Shown one piece after another: positions 17,333-26,460 of a DNA stretch of 64,000 nt (position 1 is the stretch's first letter; each line of letters starts with the position of its first letter). The stretch comes from [Leptolyngbya] sp. JSC-1 (GTDB lineage Bacteria; Cyanobacteriota; Cyanobacteriia; Elainellales; Elainellaceae), in NCBI GenBank assembly GCA_000733415.1, contig KL662191.1, positions 4,716,096 to 4,780,095 on the forward strand, given 5' to 3'. A model generated the notes under the pieces. It was not told where the DNA came from and did not search any database. It saw nothing but the letters and a program-made list of their open reading frames with translations. Both the position numbers and the translations under genes were made by a program.

Positions 17333-18445
17333 ATGGCTTCGTTTTTCCAGGTTCTCAACCCCAGACATTTGCTGCGACAGTTGGCCATACCACTACCGTT
17401 GCAGTCCGGTCCACTCCCTTCCCGTACCAAACTTCCAGCTGGTCAAACGTTGACCTGGGGCACCACGTTTAGCCAATTGCAGTGCCGCTATTTGGACCTC
17501 GATTATCGAGACGCCTTCCGGCAAATTTGCGATCTGGGCTTTAAGCAAATTCGCTTATGCAGTTATTGGAACGAGATTGAACCACAGCAGAACCAGTATG
17601 ACTTTTCGATCCTCGATTGGTTGCTGGAAGAAAGTGAGCAACGCGGGATTAGTGTAATTTTAGCCGTTGGCATGAAAGTGCCACGCTGGCCAGAATTTCA
17701 TTTTCCAGAATGGTTGAGTCAACGCTACGATACAGGTCCAAGTGAAATTGCTGTGGATCAACGCAGCCCAGTCATAGCCGAACACACGATCCGCTTTGTG
17801 GATGCGGTGGTGAATCACATGCGTCATGCTAGTGCGATTCGATATTGGCAAATTGAGAACGAGCCGTTTACCCGCTTAGAGATTACCGGAGGACGGTTTC
17901 TTAGTTCCGAATTCGTTAGGCAAGAAGTGGAGCTGATTCGATCGTTGGCCCTGCCCCAGCACAAAATTCTGCTCACGGGTTCAATCTCACTGCCCTTAGC
18001 CAATGTGACTGAAGACGAAGTAGCGTTTCAAGATTGCCTCAGTCTGGCCGATGCAGTTGGAATCAATGTCTATAGCAAAGTGCCAATCGGACAAAGCCAG
18101 TACTACCTGGAACCCCAGCCGCCCTTTTGGCAAACCCTGCAAACTTGGCAGTCCCAGATCGTTGCGCGGGGCAAAGCAGCTTGGATCGCGGAAGCACAGG
18201 CCGAACCCTGGGAACCAAATCAACTCATCGCCCTCCAGGGTATACACCATCCCAGTTGCTCACCAGCCCAGGCCACGGCCTTAGTGCAAAGGCTATCGAC
18301 GTTAGGTTACGGAACAATCCTGCTGTGGGGCTGCGAGTATTGGTATTGGCATGAGCGGCAGGGGCGTTCGTTTTGGTGGCAGGCAATGCGGCGGTTGCTT
18401 CAGTCGAATATTGGCGATACCTCTAAGAAAAAAGGGGAAAGGTAG
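17333..18445 (+). CDS. Glycoside hydrolase-like protein (TIM barrel, cellulase/beta-galactosidase type)
   Basis: The ATG at 17333 gives 370 residues. The segments IRLCSYWNEIEPQQNQYDF and RYWQIENEPF are typical of clan A glycoside hydrolases; the Asn-Glu of IENEPF would hold the catalytic acid, and the Glu in AWIAEAQAEPW is the likely nucleophile. No signal peptide is clear, so it may act inside the cell or be linked to the membrane. The exact family (GH5-like or GH42-like) and substrate cannot be set by eye. The next gene is convergent. Confidence 0.72.
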   Translation: MASFFQVLNPRHLLRQLAIPLPLQSGPLPSRTKLPAGQTLTWGTTFSQLQCRYLDLDYRDAFRQICDLGFKQIRLCSYWNEIEPQQNQYDFSILDWLLEESEQRGISVILAVGMKVPRWPEFHFPEWLSQRYDTGPSEIAVDQRSPVIAEHTIRFVDAVVNHMRHASAIRYWQIENEPFTRLEITGGRFLSSEFVRQEVELIRSLALPQHKILLTGSISLPLANVTEDEVAFQDCLSLADAVGINVYSKVPIGQSQYYLEPQPPFWQTLQTWQSQIVARGKAAWIAEAQAEPWEPNQLIALQGIHHPSCSPAQATALVQRLSTLGYGTILLWGCEYWYWHERQGRSFWWQAMRRLLQSNIGDTSKKKGER

Positions 18446-18516
18446 GCTAACCCTCTCCCCTGACCCTTGCTTTCTCTAGGCAAACTTTAGACACACTTTA
18501 GACATCTAGGCATCCT

Positions 18517-20670
18517 TTAAGCAAAGTACCCCGTCACAGGTAGAGCACCCGCCGTAGCATGGGCCGCAGGATTAGCAAGACCCGTGACGTTGACCACCAG
18601 ATCGCGACTGCCGTTGAAGGCTCGCACACTATCGTTCACCGACAGGTAGGTACTCTTTTTCCACTGAAACAACACGGCTTCATTGGCTTTCAGGTCCTGC
18701 TTACCAGTCGTTTTTTGGTTCTTGTCGGCATAGGCAGATTTGAGAGCCGCACTGAGATTATTCCCGTCCACCTTACCCGCATTAAACAGTCCTCTCGGAC
18801 GCTGAGTAGTTGCCAGATTGTTGTCGTAATCGAGTTGGAGGCGGTCGCCTTGCAGCACGTTCAAGTCAGTGATGCGATCAAGTGAATTAACCCGCGATCC
18901 GGCAAAGGCATCGAGTTGGGTTGGGCCACGGTAAAGCACGCGATCGGCTCCGGTTCCAGTAGTGAGCCGGTCGGCTCCTAATCCGCCCGTGAGCAAATCG
19001 TTGCCTGCTCCTGCCAAAATCGTGTCTCTACCAGCGGTGCCCGTAAGCGTATCGTTGCCGGGAGTACCGCTGATGGGATTGGCCGGGCTGCTAGGAGTTC
19101 CCGGACCGCTAGGGGTACTGGGAGTACTGCCGACCGCACCGAATTCAAAGGCGCCGATATCAGGCTGACCGTCGCGGGTAAAGCCTCTGGCATCGGTTGA
19201 AGGAGCGCCACTGACGCCCGCATTGATCGCAGGGCTCCCGGGCAACAGGGCATGGGTTAATAAACCACCGCCATTGTCCTGAAGCGGACCGAGTTTGGGA
19301 TCAATCACCCGCGCATTCGGCGTTACCCGATCGTCATTGGCGAGGGCATTTTGAATGTTGCCGCCTCCGTCGGTCAGCTCGCGGCTGGTATGCTGACGGA
19401 TGTTCCAGGGGTTGCCGCCATTCAGGGCCGTGTTTTTGTCAAAAATCGTGTTTTTTACCGTCACCGGGGCCGAGCTAGCCAAAATGCCACCGCCGACCCA
19501 GCCAGCCTGGTTGTTGGCAATTGTACTGTTGACAATCGTAGTTGCTGCATCATACAGCGCCATCCCCCCACCGTTCCGACCTGTATCATTTTGGGCAGGC
19601 GTAGTGCTAAATATTGCCTTGTTTCCAGAGAAGGTACTATTCGTGATTGTAGAGGGTGCTCCCATCATCCATAAACCGCCACCCTGATTGGTCGCACTAT
19701 TATTCACAAATGAGGTTCGATTTAGTGTTAGACCCTTATTCAAACCATTACTCAGCACCACCAAACCACCACCATTACCGGCATTGCCGCGTGGCAGACC
19801 TTGGACCTGATTATTCCTAAAGCTGGTGGTTTCGATAATCACATTGTCCTGGTTGCCGGTATAGAGATAGGCTCCGCCGCCTTCTCCCAAACCGCGATTG
19901 CCTTCAAACACACTATTGACAATCCGAATCGTACCGGAAGCTTCGTTGACCGCGCTGGCCCGATCGGTAAAGAGAGCACCGCCATAGCCGCGCAGAAAAC
20001 CAGTTGCTGAGCCATCGATAAATTTAGCCGTTGTGGTGCTGTTGTTGATAAATTTCGAGTTTTCAATCGTCAGTTTGCCGTTCAAGCTGTTGATCGCGCC
20101 ACCATTAATGCCTCGGTTGTTAGTGAAGGTACTATTGCGGACGATGAAATTGCCGGGACTGACAAAAGCAATTGCGCCTGCGCCTCGCTCGTCGTTGCCC
20201 TGAGTCGCCACATTGCCGTCAAATTGGCTGTTGATTACCGTCAGGTTGTTCTCCCACTTGCTAAATACGGCACCACCACCTTTATCAGCTCTGTTGCCCG
20301 CGAATTTAACATTTTCAATCGTAATATTCGCTTTGTGTTCTCCCAGAATCGCTCCACCTTGATCCGAAGTTTTACCATTGGCAAGCGACAAGTTTTTGAT
20401 TGTGACGTTCGTAGGAAAGTCCTGATTGGAGTTAACCAACAGGATCCGAGAGGCATTGTTGCCGCTGATGGTCAAGTTAGCCGCTGCCGCTCCATTGATC
20501 GTCAGGTTTTTACCCGGTGAAATTTCGATCTGGCCGCTGGTTAAGCGAATCGTTTGATTGGCGAGGCTGGGAGCAAACTGAATCGTATCGCCAGACCGGG
20601 CAGATGCAATTGCCGCTCTCAACGATCCTGCACCACTGTCGGCGGTCGATGTAACCGTGATAATTGCCAT
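18517..20670 (-). CDS. Secreted right-handed beta-helix protein with RTX calcium-binding repeats
   Basis: The product has 717 residues. Residues 1-500 are parallel beta-helix repeats rich in Asn, Gly and Thr (units such as NSTFTNNRG and GGAIN), like polymorphic outer-membrane and choice-of-anchor proteins; the start ITVTSTADSGAGSLRAAI is typical. Residues about 535-575 hold RTX nonapeptides (GTPGNDTLTG, GAGNDLLTGG) that bind calcium. There is no N-terminal signal peptide. A C-terminal signal read by a type I secretion system is expected from family knowledge, but no transporter is encoded here. The 31210-32223 gene encodes another protein with the same kind of C terminus. Confidence 0.85.
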   Translation of the reverse strand: MAIITVTSTADSGAGSLRAAIASARSGDTIQFAPSLANQTIRLTSGQIEISPGKNLTINGAAAANLTISGNNASRILLVNSNQDFPTNVTIKNLSLANGKTSDQGGAILGEHKANITIENVKFAGNRADKGGGAVFSKWENNLTVINSQFDGNVATQGNDERGAGAIAFVSPGNFIVRNSTFTNNRGINGGAINSLNGKLTIENSKFINNSTTTAKFIDGSATGFLRGYGGALFTDRASAVNEASGTIRIVNSVFEGNRGLGEGGGAYLYTGNQDNVIIETTSFRNNQVQGLPRGNAGNGGGLVVLSNGLNKGLTLNRTSFVNNSATNQGGGLWMMGAPSTITNSTFSGNKAIFSTTPAQNDTGRNGGGMALYDAATTIVNSTIANNQAGWVGGGILASSAPVTVKNTIFDKNTALNGGNPWNIRQHTSRELTDGGGNIQNALANDDRVTPNARVIDPKLGPLQDNGGGLLTHALLPGSPAINAGVSGAPSTDARGFTRDGQPDIGAFEFGAVGSTPSTPSGPGTPSSPANPISGTPGNDTLTGTAGRDTILAGAGNDLLTGGLGADRLTTGTGADRVLYRGPTQLDAFAGSRVNSLDRITDLNVLQGDRLQLDYDNNLATTQRPRGLFNAGKVDGNNLSAALKSAYADKNQKTTGKQDLKANEAVLFQWKKSTYLSVNDSVRAFNGSRDLVVNVTGLANPAAHATAGALPVTGYFA

Positions 20671-21329
20671 GATCTATCCTTCTCAACAACTCGATAGACT
20701 TGAGCAAGCTCCGTCTGTACAAATGCAGAAGCTGCTCAAGGTCGTTTCAGATGCAAATCAGATCGGAATCAGCCGAGGGGCCGTTTCTTTGGGCAACCGC
20801 AAGGTACTAGAAGCTGATTTAACCTGTGCTGCTGCTGTCATCTCATGCCACCTCAAACCATTCGCTCCAATCCCGCCTTGTGTGTTGGTTTCTATGATTA
20901 GTTTGCATGGGGCTTGTATACGGGATTTTGATAAGCAGAATGAGCATGATCAGACAAATGGCCCTGCGGTTGCTTCAGCAAACAGGTCTACAGACATGCT
21001 TCACTTCAGCTTTTCTGCGATTCAGGATGACAACCGGAAAAATTCTTGTGATGATGTGATGAATATTAAGTGACCTGAATCACTCGCAGTTGCGTCAACA
21101 GATCGATTTCCCAAATCTCTAGTGATATAAGTTACAGGATGAATATTTTATGTACAAAAAATTAGACGCATTTGTGATCCACATTACCGACGTTGTATCT
21201 GTCTTTTAGTGGGATTCTTAAAAATTTCGGAAAAGATAGCATTTGTAAGCTGGATAGCATTCTTTTTCAAATCGAAAGACCTATTTTAAGGAAATCCAGA
21301 AAAACCAGGACAGGGAGCCGTATTCAGCC
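20671..21329. other. Intergenic region upstream of pyruvate kinase
   Basis: No convincing gene is present in these 659 bases. An open frame at 20657-21073 has no family resemblance and overlaps the beta-helix start. AT-rich sequence near 21160-21290 probably holds the promoter of pyk, but no clear -35/-10 pair stands out. Confidence 0.5.
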
Positions 21330-22754
21330 ATGCTAGCACCACCCCATCGCACAAAAATTGTTGCTACGATCGGCCCCGCCAGCCGCTCACCAGAGATACT
21401 CAAGCAAATGGTGCAGGCCGGAATGAGTGTAGCTCGGTTAAATTTTTCCCACGGTAGTTACACCGATCACGCCCAAACCATCGCGCTGTTGCGTTCGGTG
21501 TCGGAAGAGCTGGATGCGCCGATCACGATTCTGCAAGACTTGCAGGGACCCAAAATCCGGGTGGGAGACCTGCCGGATGGCGCTATTAAACTCACTGCAG
21601 GCGAACTGCTCACTCTGGTCCCAATTGCCGAATTTACGCAGCGACCCGATACCGTTGGCATTGACTACCCGTTCTTGGCAGAAGAAGCCGAACCAGGCAC
21701 CCAAATTTTGCTGGATGACGGCTTACTAGAACTGCAAGTGAAATCGATCGTAGATAATGGCGTGCAGTGTCTAGTGATCAAAGGTGGATTGCTGAAGAGC
21801 CACAAAGGCGTCAATTTACCCAGCCTGAATCTAAAGCTGCCTTCCATGACCGAAAAAGACCAGCAGGATCTGGAGTTCGGCTTATCGCAGGGGATCGATT
21901 GGGTGTCGCTCAGCTTTGTGCGCCAGGCCGAAGATGTCCAAGCATTGAAACGATTTCTGGCAGAGCGCGGTCATACTGACCTGCCGGTACTGGCGAAGAT
22001 CGAAAAACCCCAGGCTATCCAAAATCTGGAACCAATTCTGGGCGAATGTAACGCGATCATGGTGGCACGGGGGGATTTGGGCGTCGAAATTCCGCCAGAG
22101 CGAGTTCCTAACCTGCAAAAGCAAATTATTCGCCGCTGCAACCAGCTCGGCATTCCCGTGATCACCGCTACTCAGATGCTGGAAAGCATGATCCAAAATC
22201 CGCGTCCTACCCGTGCCGAAGTCAGCGATGTCGCTAACGCGATTTTGGACGGAACCGATGCGGTAATGCTGTCTGGCGAATCCGCCGTAGGAGCCTATCC
22301 GATCGAGGCCGTGGCGATGATGTCCCGCATTGCCCATGATGTCGAGAAAGACCTCAGGTTTGAAAACAATCCAGCGATTAAGAGCGAAATTCCCAATGCC
22401 CTCAGCGAAGCCCTGAACGCGATTGATGAAGTGTTGCATCTGAAGGCAATTGTCGCCCTCACCAGCAGTGGCGCATCGGCTCTACTGGCCGCATCCGAAC
22501 GTCCCAAAGCGCCTGTTATTGCCGTCACCTCGAATGAGAATGTCTACCATCGCCTCAATTTAGTCTGGGGCGTCAAGCCACTGCTGATCGAGCAAGAAAA
22601 GGAGACCTTTGAGGAAGCACTGCATCAGGTGGAAACCTGTCTGCGTCAACGGCATTTGGCTTCCCCCGGCGACCGGATTCTGGTAATGGGTGGCATTCCA
22701 ATGCGGCAGGCGGGCGGAGCCAACTTCTTGAAAATTCACACAATTTCTGCCTAG
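21330..22754 (+). CDS. pyk: Pyruvate kinase
   Basis: The product has 474 residues, the short bacterial form without an extra C-terminal domain. Signatures include KIVATIGPASRS at the start, the active-site Lys in VLAKIEKPQAI, the metal and phosphate site MVARGDLGVEIP, and ATQMLESM and DGTDAVMLSGES. It converts phosphoenolpyruvate and ADP to pyruvate and ATP, the last step of glycolysis. Phosphoglycerate mutase, two steps earlier in the pathway, follows 119 bp downstream on the same strand. Confidence 0.97.
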   Translation: MLAPPHRTKIVATIGPASRSPEILKQMVQAGMSVARLNFSHGSYTDHAQTIALLRSVSEELDAPITILQDLQGPKIRVGDLPDGAIKLTAGELLTLVPIAEFTQRPDTVGIDYPFLAEEAEPGTQILLDDGLLELQVKSIVDNGVQCLVIKGGLLKSHKGVNLPSLNLKLPSMTEKDQQDLEFGLSQGIDWVSLSFVRQAEDVQALKRFLAERGHTDLPVLAKIEKPQAIQNLEPILGECNAIMVARGDLGVEIPPERVPNLQKQIIRRCNQLGIPVITATQMLESMIQNPRPTRAEVSDVANAILDGTDAVMLSGESAVGAYPIEAVAMMSRIAHDVEKDLRFENNPAIKSEIPNALSEALNAIDEVLHLKAIVALTSSGASALLAASERPKAPVIAVTSNENVYHRLNLVWGVKPLLIEQEKETFEEALHQVETCLRQRHLASPGDRILVMGGIPMRQAGGANFLKIHTISA

Positions 22755-22873
22755 ATCTGTCAAAAAATAAGCACACAGGACGAATGGGAAATCATGGAAG
22801 CGTGCTACAAGGTGAGAAGCGAAATGGATATTCGCTACGCTGATTCATGACGCCGATCCATCAAGGTTAAATC

Positions 22874-23614
22874 ATGGCTAAATTGATTCTAATTCGGCAT
22901 GGGCAGAGCACCTGGAACGCGGCTAACAAGTTCACAGGCTGGGTCGATGTCCCCCTCAGCCATCAGGGCATGGAAGAAGCTCAGCGGGCCGCTCAAAAGC
23001 TAAAAAGCTATCCGATCGATGTCTGCTTTACGAGTCTGCTGATTCGCGCCATTCAAACCGGATTGATTTGCCTCGTCGAATCAGATGCGGTCCGCAAACA
23101 GGGCAAAAGTCCAGTGATTCACCACGAAGCGGATGATCCCGATTGGCATGGCTGGGACCAACACGCAGGCAATCCAGAGGAAGAAATCCCGGTTTTTACC
23201 GCCCAAGCGCTAGACGAACGGTTTTACGGCAATTTACAGGGCTTAAACAAGGCCGAAACCGCCGCCAAGTATGGAGCAGAACAGGTAAGGCTATGGCGAC
23301 GCTCCTATGCCGTGCGCCCTCCCGGTGGCGAAAGCTTGGCCGATACCGTAGCCCGGACGATTCCTTTCTTCAAACAGCGCATTTTGGCCCACCTGAAGCA
23401 GGGCGATCACGTTTTGGTCGCCGCCCACGGCAACTCACTGCGGTCGATCATCATGGATCTAGATCAGATTAGCGAAATGGAAATTCCCCTACTAGAACTG
23501 GCCACCGGCATCCCGATCATTTACGAAATCGATCAGGAGGGCAACGTGGTCAGCAAAGAAATTTTGGCGGATGACGCGCCAGTTGTTGTGCCGGGGACTG
23601 CACCAGCCGTGTAG
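22874..23614 (+). CDS. gpmA: 2,3-bisphosphoglycerate-dependent phosphoglycerate mutase
   Basis: The product has 246 residues of the histidine phosphatase superfamily. The catalytic motif LIRHGQSTWN (His9 region) is followed by NKFTGWVDVPLS, and the second active His is in VAAHGNSLRS; LDERFYGNLQGLNK is also characteristic. It interconverts 3- and 2-phosphoglycerate. It is downstream of pyk on the same strand, so both may be expressed together in lower glycolysis. Confidence 0.95.
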   Translation: MAKLILIRHGQSTWNAANKFTGWVDVPLSHQGMEEAQRAAQKLKSYPIDVCFTSLLIRAIQTGLICLVESDAVRKQGKSPVIHHEADDPDWHGWDQHAGNPEEEIPVFTAQALDERFYGNLQGLNKAETAAKYGAEQVRLWRRSYAVRPPGGESLADTVARTIPFFKQRILAHLKQGDHVLVAAHGNSLRSIIMDLDQISEMEIPLLELATGIPIIYEIDQEGNVVSKEILADDAPVVVPGTAPAV

Positions 23615-23620
23615 TTTCGC

Positions 23621-23806
23621 CTAATCCTTCTGGATTAGCGCTAACCGCAGCCCCAGGCCAATCAAAATCACCCCCATCAGCCGATCCAACCAATGGGAAA
23701 CCGAGACAAACCGCCGCTGAATCACTGGCTGAGACATCATTATCGCAACACAGGCAAACCAGCCAAACTCAATTCCAGCCACCGTAGCACCATAGAGAAT
23801 TTGCAC
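23621..23806 (-). pseudogene. Remnant of a LysE/RhtB-family exporter (C-terminal piece)
   Basis: The readable 61 residues match only the end of a LysE-type exporter: a membrane segment with FGWFACVAIMMS, then HWLDRLMGVILIGLGLRLAL. In the same frame a stop codon at 23822-23824, which ends the glyoxalase gene, closes it upstream, so the first two thirds of the gene are missing. Full-length members have about 205 residues, as in the intact lysE at 48002-48616. Confidence 0.7.
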
Positions 23807-23821
23807 CCACGATACAAGCCA

Positions 23822-24241
23822 TCACGAGGCAAAGATTTGCGCCTGATCCTGAAACGCTTTGAACTCCAGCGCATTGCCACTCGGATCTTGAATAAACAGC
23901 GTCGCCTGTTCTCCAACTTCGCCCGCAAAGCGAATCTGCGGTTCAATCAAGAACTCGACTTGCCGTGATTTCAACTGCTCTGCCAACTCATGCCATTGCT
24001 GCCACTCTAGAATCAGCCCAAAATGGCGAACGGGCACCTGCTCTTTGTCCACCGGATTGGTTGTTGCCCTGCGGCATTCTTCTGGCTTCAAGTGAGCGGT
24101 GATTTGGTGTCCGTAGAAGTTAAAGTCAATCCAGCGGTCACTCGTGCGGCCAATCGAGCAGCCCAATAGATCGGCATAAAAGGCTCGCGCCTCTGCTAAA
24201 TTTGCCACTGGAAATGCCAAATGAAAGCGGGGGTAAGTCAT
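23822..24241 (-). CDS. Glyoxalase/bleomycin resistance fold (VOC) protein
   Basis: The ATG at 24241 gives 139 residues. The vicinal-oxygen-chelate pattern is clear: HLAFPVANLAEARAFY at the start, HFGLIL in the middle and DPSGNALEFK with the last metal-binding Glu. His11 (FHLAF), the His of HFGLIL and that Glu are plausible metal ligands. The substrate is unknown; members range from lyases to dioxygenases. It lies 38 bp downstream of the deacetylase gene on the same strand. Confidence 0.85.
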   Translation of the reverse strand: MTYPRFHLAFPVANLAEARAFYADLLGCSIGRTSDRWIDFNFYGHQITAHLKPEECRRATTNPVDKEQVPVRHFGLILEWQQWHELAEQLKSRQVEFLIEPQIRFAGEVGEQATLFIQDPSGNALEFKAFQDQAQIFAS

Positions 24242-24278
24242 AGATCCTAAAGGAGTTGATGTACAAAATTCATTCAAA

Positions 24279-25316
24279 TTATTTCTTACTATTCTCAAAG
24301 CCCACCAAAACATTCACCACATTCGTACCAATTTCCTCAACTGCATATCCGCCTTCCATCACAAATAGTGTTGGCCTAGCCAAGCTCGCAATCCCCTCAC
24401 CGATTTTGCAATAATCTTCACGCTTGAAGCGAAACTTTGAAATTGGGTCTTGTTCAAACGTATCGACTCCCAAAGAAACAACTACCACATCCGGGCCATA
24501 GGCTTGAATATGCTGAATTGCATCCGCAAATGCGGTTTGATAACTAGCCCAGTCCGTTCCCCACCGCAGTGGATAATTTCGGTTATAGCCTTCTCCAACA
24601 CCGACGCCAACTTCATCCTCATAGCCTAAAAAGTAAGGATATTCCTGACTAGGATGGCCGTGTAGCGACAGAAATAATACATCGGAACGATCGTAAAAAA
24701 TAGCCTGGGTGCCGTTGCCATGATGATAATCCACATCCAAAATCGCCACCCGCGCCGCACCTGCTTTGCGAAATGCTTCAGTCGCCACAGCCGCATTGTT
24801 AAAAAAGCAATAGCCGCCGTAGAAATCCCTGGCTGCATGATGACCGGGCGGACGGCAAAGGGCAAAGGCAGATCGTGCGCCCTGCTGCATCTGCTGTTGA
24901 GCCGTTAGGGCCACATTCACCGCGGCAGTAATCGCTCGCCAAGTTCCAGCCGTAATCGGCGTTCCGGCATCAAAGGAATAGTAACTCAATTTACCATCAA
25001 TGGTTTCGGGAACTCGGTCATGCCGCATCGTGCGAGTCGCCCAGTTCAGCGGTAGGGCATCATAATCACCGTGAGCCGCCAGCCATTCTGACCACGCGGT
25101 TTGCAAAAACGCCACATAGCCCGGATCGTGAACCCGCAGAATGGGTTCCAGCCCATACTCTTGAGCTGGCAACACCGCTCCCAGCTTCGCCTGTTGCACC
25201 TGCGCCAACACCATCTCCGCCCGACGCGGATTCTCAAACGGCGGTAGCAACTTGCCGTCGATTAGCTCAAATCGAGCATCTTGATAGCGGTGATCCTGGC
25301 TGTAAATCGTCAGCAT
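24279..25316 (-). CDS. Histone deacetylase-family / acetylpolyamine amidohydrolase
   Basis: The ATG at 25316 gives 345 residues. The zinc-dependent deacetylase fold shows CRPPGHHA (tandem catalytic His), ILDVDYHHGNGT (zinc Asp and His) and SLGVDTFEQDPI (second zinc Asp). Bacterial members remove acetyl groups from polyamines or similar small molecules. SLGVDTFEQDP resembles the acetylpolyamine amidohydrolase group, which is a guess about substrate. The glyoxalase fold gene follows on the same strand. Confidence 0.88.
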   Translation of the reverse strand: MLTIYSQDHRYQDARFELIDGKLLPPFENPRRAEMVLAQVQQAKLGAVLPAQEYGLEPILRVHDPGYVAFLQTAWSEWLAAHGDYDALPLNWATRTMRHDRVPETIDGKLSYYSFDAGTPITAGTWRAITAAVNVALTAQQQMQQGARSAFALCRPPGHHAARDFYGGYCFFNNAAVATEAFRKAGAARVAILDVDYHHGNGTQAIFYDRSDVLFLSLHGHPSQEYPYFLGYEDEVGVGVGEGYNRNYPLRWGTDWASYQTAFADAIQHIQAYGPDVVVVSLGVDTFEQDPISKFRFKREDYCKIGEGIASLARPTLFVMEGGYAVEEIGTNVVNVLVGFENSKK

Positions 25317-25329
25317 GAACCCTCGATTT

Positions 25330-25584
25330 TCATCCTTTTTGATTTTGTGACTTAAACCGTCCAGCCCCGAAGCTGCGTCTTTCCAGATGTTTGGTTTTGC
25401 GGCCACTGACCCGCTGACGCCACATCCGAAAACTCGAGGGCTGCATTTCCCGCCGCATCAGGGCAATCACTTGCGGTTCGCTCAAGCCAAACTGATGTTC
25501 AATAGCTTCAAATGGAGTGCGGTCCTCCCAGGCCATTTCAATCATTCGGTCAATCGTTTCGCTATCAAGCTGGGGCAACTTCAT
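25330..25584 (-). CDS. DUF2805 / TIGR03643 family small protein
   Basis: With the ATG at 25584 the product has 84 residues. It carries the family core IDRMIEMAWEDRTPFEAI and the end SSFRMWRQRVSGRKTKHL. This is a small basic conserved protein of unknown function, with a helix-turn-helix-like middle (FGLSEPQVIALMRREM). An upstream in-frame start at 25644 is less likely. It is 13 bp upstream of the deacetylase start. Confidence 0.85.
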   Translation of the reverse strand: MKLPQLDSETIDRMIEMAWEDRTPFEAIEHQFGLSEPQVIALMRREMQPSSFRMWRQRVSGRKTKHLERRSFGAGRFKSQNQKG

Positions 25585-25665
25585 GGATTTGACTTCTTGC
25601 AAGAAATTTTGCTTCCATCCTATTCTAGGAAGGAAGAACGGCATCGTGGGTACGCCTTAGCCTGT

Positions 25666-26421
25666 ATGAAGTCGCAGGAATTAAAACTAGAAGAGTTTTT
25701 GCGAGTCACACTAGCCGCAACCGTGCTGGTGATTGGCAGCCGCTGGCTTTTGAGTAACACCTACCTGGGCAACTGGGTGCAGCAAGCCTGGATTGCCGGA
25801 CAGCAACAGGTCGAAACCCTGATCCGCCAACGGCGCGCTAGCGATGGTTCCACTCCCCTCGGCACTCCCACCCCGATCATGGAAGCCAATCGCTCAGTAG
25901 TGATGCTGTCAGGTCGGCAGTCGATTGGTTCAGGCGTAATTCTCAATTCATCCGGTTTGGTGCTGACGAATAGCCATGTTGTACGCAATGGAGGTGACCG
26001 CTGGGTCGTGCGTCTGTCCGACGAGCGGGAATTACCTGCCTACGTGGTTGCTACAGGTAGCCGCGATGCTGGCATTCATTACGATCTGGCGCTAGTACAA
26101 ATTGAAGGTGCCAGTAATCTGACACCGGCTCGCTTTGCCGAAGATCGGCCCCAAGAAGGCGAACCCGTTTGGGCCATTGGTGCACCCTACGGACGGGCCG
26201 AAGTCATCACCAAAGGTGAACTGAAACGGGTCACCCGCGATGGCATTTTGCTCACCAACACAGAAGTACATCCTGGCAATTCAGGCGGACCACTTGTAAA
26301 TCAGACCGGAGAGGTGATTGGCATCAACACCGAAATTAACCCTTCGATGCCCGCTGATGCCACTACTGCCTCGATTTCGGTTCCTGTTGTTCAGGAGTAT
26401 TTGCCAAGATTGATGGACTAA
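25666..26421 (+). CDS. Trypsin-like serine protease (HtrA/DegP-type, no PDZ)
   Basis: The ATG at 25666 gives 251 residues; an earlier in-frame start would overlap the divergent DUF2805 gene. One N-terminal membrane segment (TLAATVLVIGSRWLL) anchors or exports it. The catalytic triad is His in LTNSHVV, Asp in YDLALV and Ser in GNSGGP. Cyanobacterial HtrA-like proteins degrade damaged proteins in the periplasm or thylakoid lumen. The protein ends after the protease domain, so the usual PDZ domain is missing. Confidence 0.88.
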   Translation: MKSQELKLEEFLRVTLAATVLVIGSRWLLSNTYLGNWVQQAWIAGQQQVETLIRQRRASDGSTPLGTPTPIMEANRSVVMLSGRQSIGSGVILNSSGLVLTNSHVVRNGGDRWVVRLSDERELPAYVVATGSRDAGIHYDLALVQIEGASNLTPARFAEDRPQEGEPVWAIGAPYGRAEVITKGELKRVTRDGILLTNTEVHPGNSGGPLVNQTGEVIGINTEINPSMPADATTASISVPVVQEYLPRLMD

Positions 26422-26460
26422 AAGTTAACGGAGTAAAAGTAATGGAGCAAAGGTGCAGAG

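Noticed and set aside
20657..21073. Open reading frame of 138 codons before pyk
   Set aside because: No domain, membrane or composition signal, and it overlaps the start of the beta-helix gene on the other strand.
25387..25665. N-terminal extension of the serine protease
   Set aside because: It lies opposite the DUF2805 gene and does not resemble the family; the ATG at 25666 precedes a normal membrane segment.
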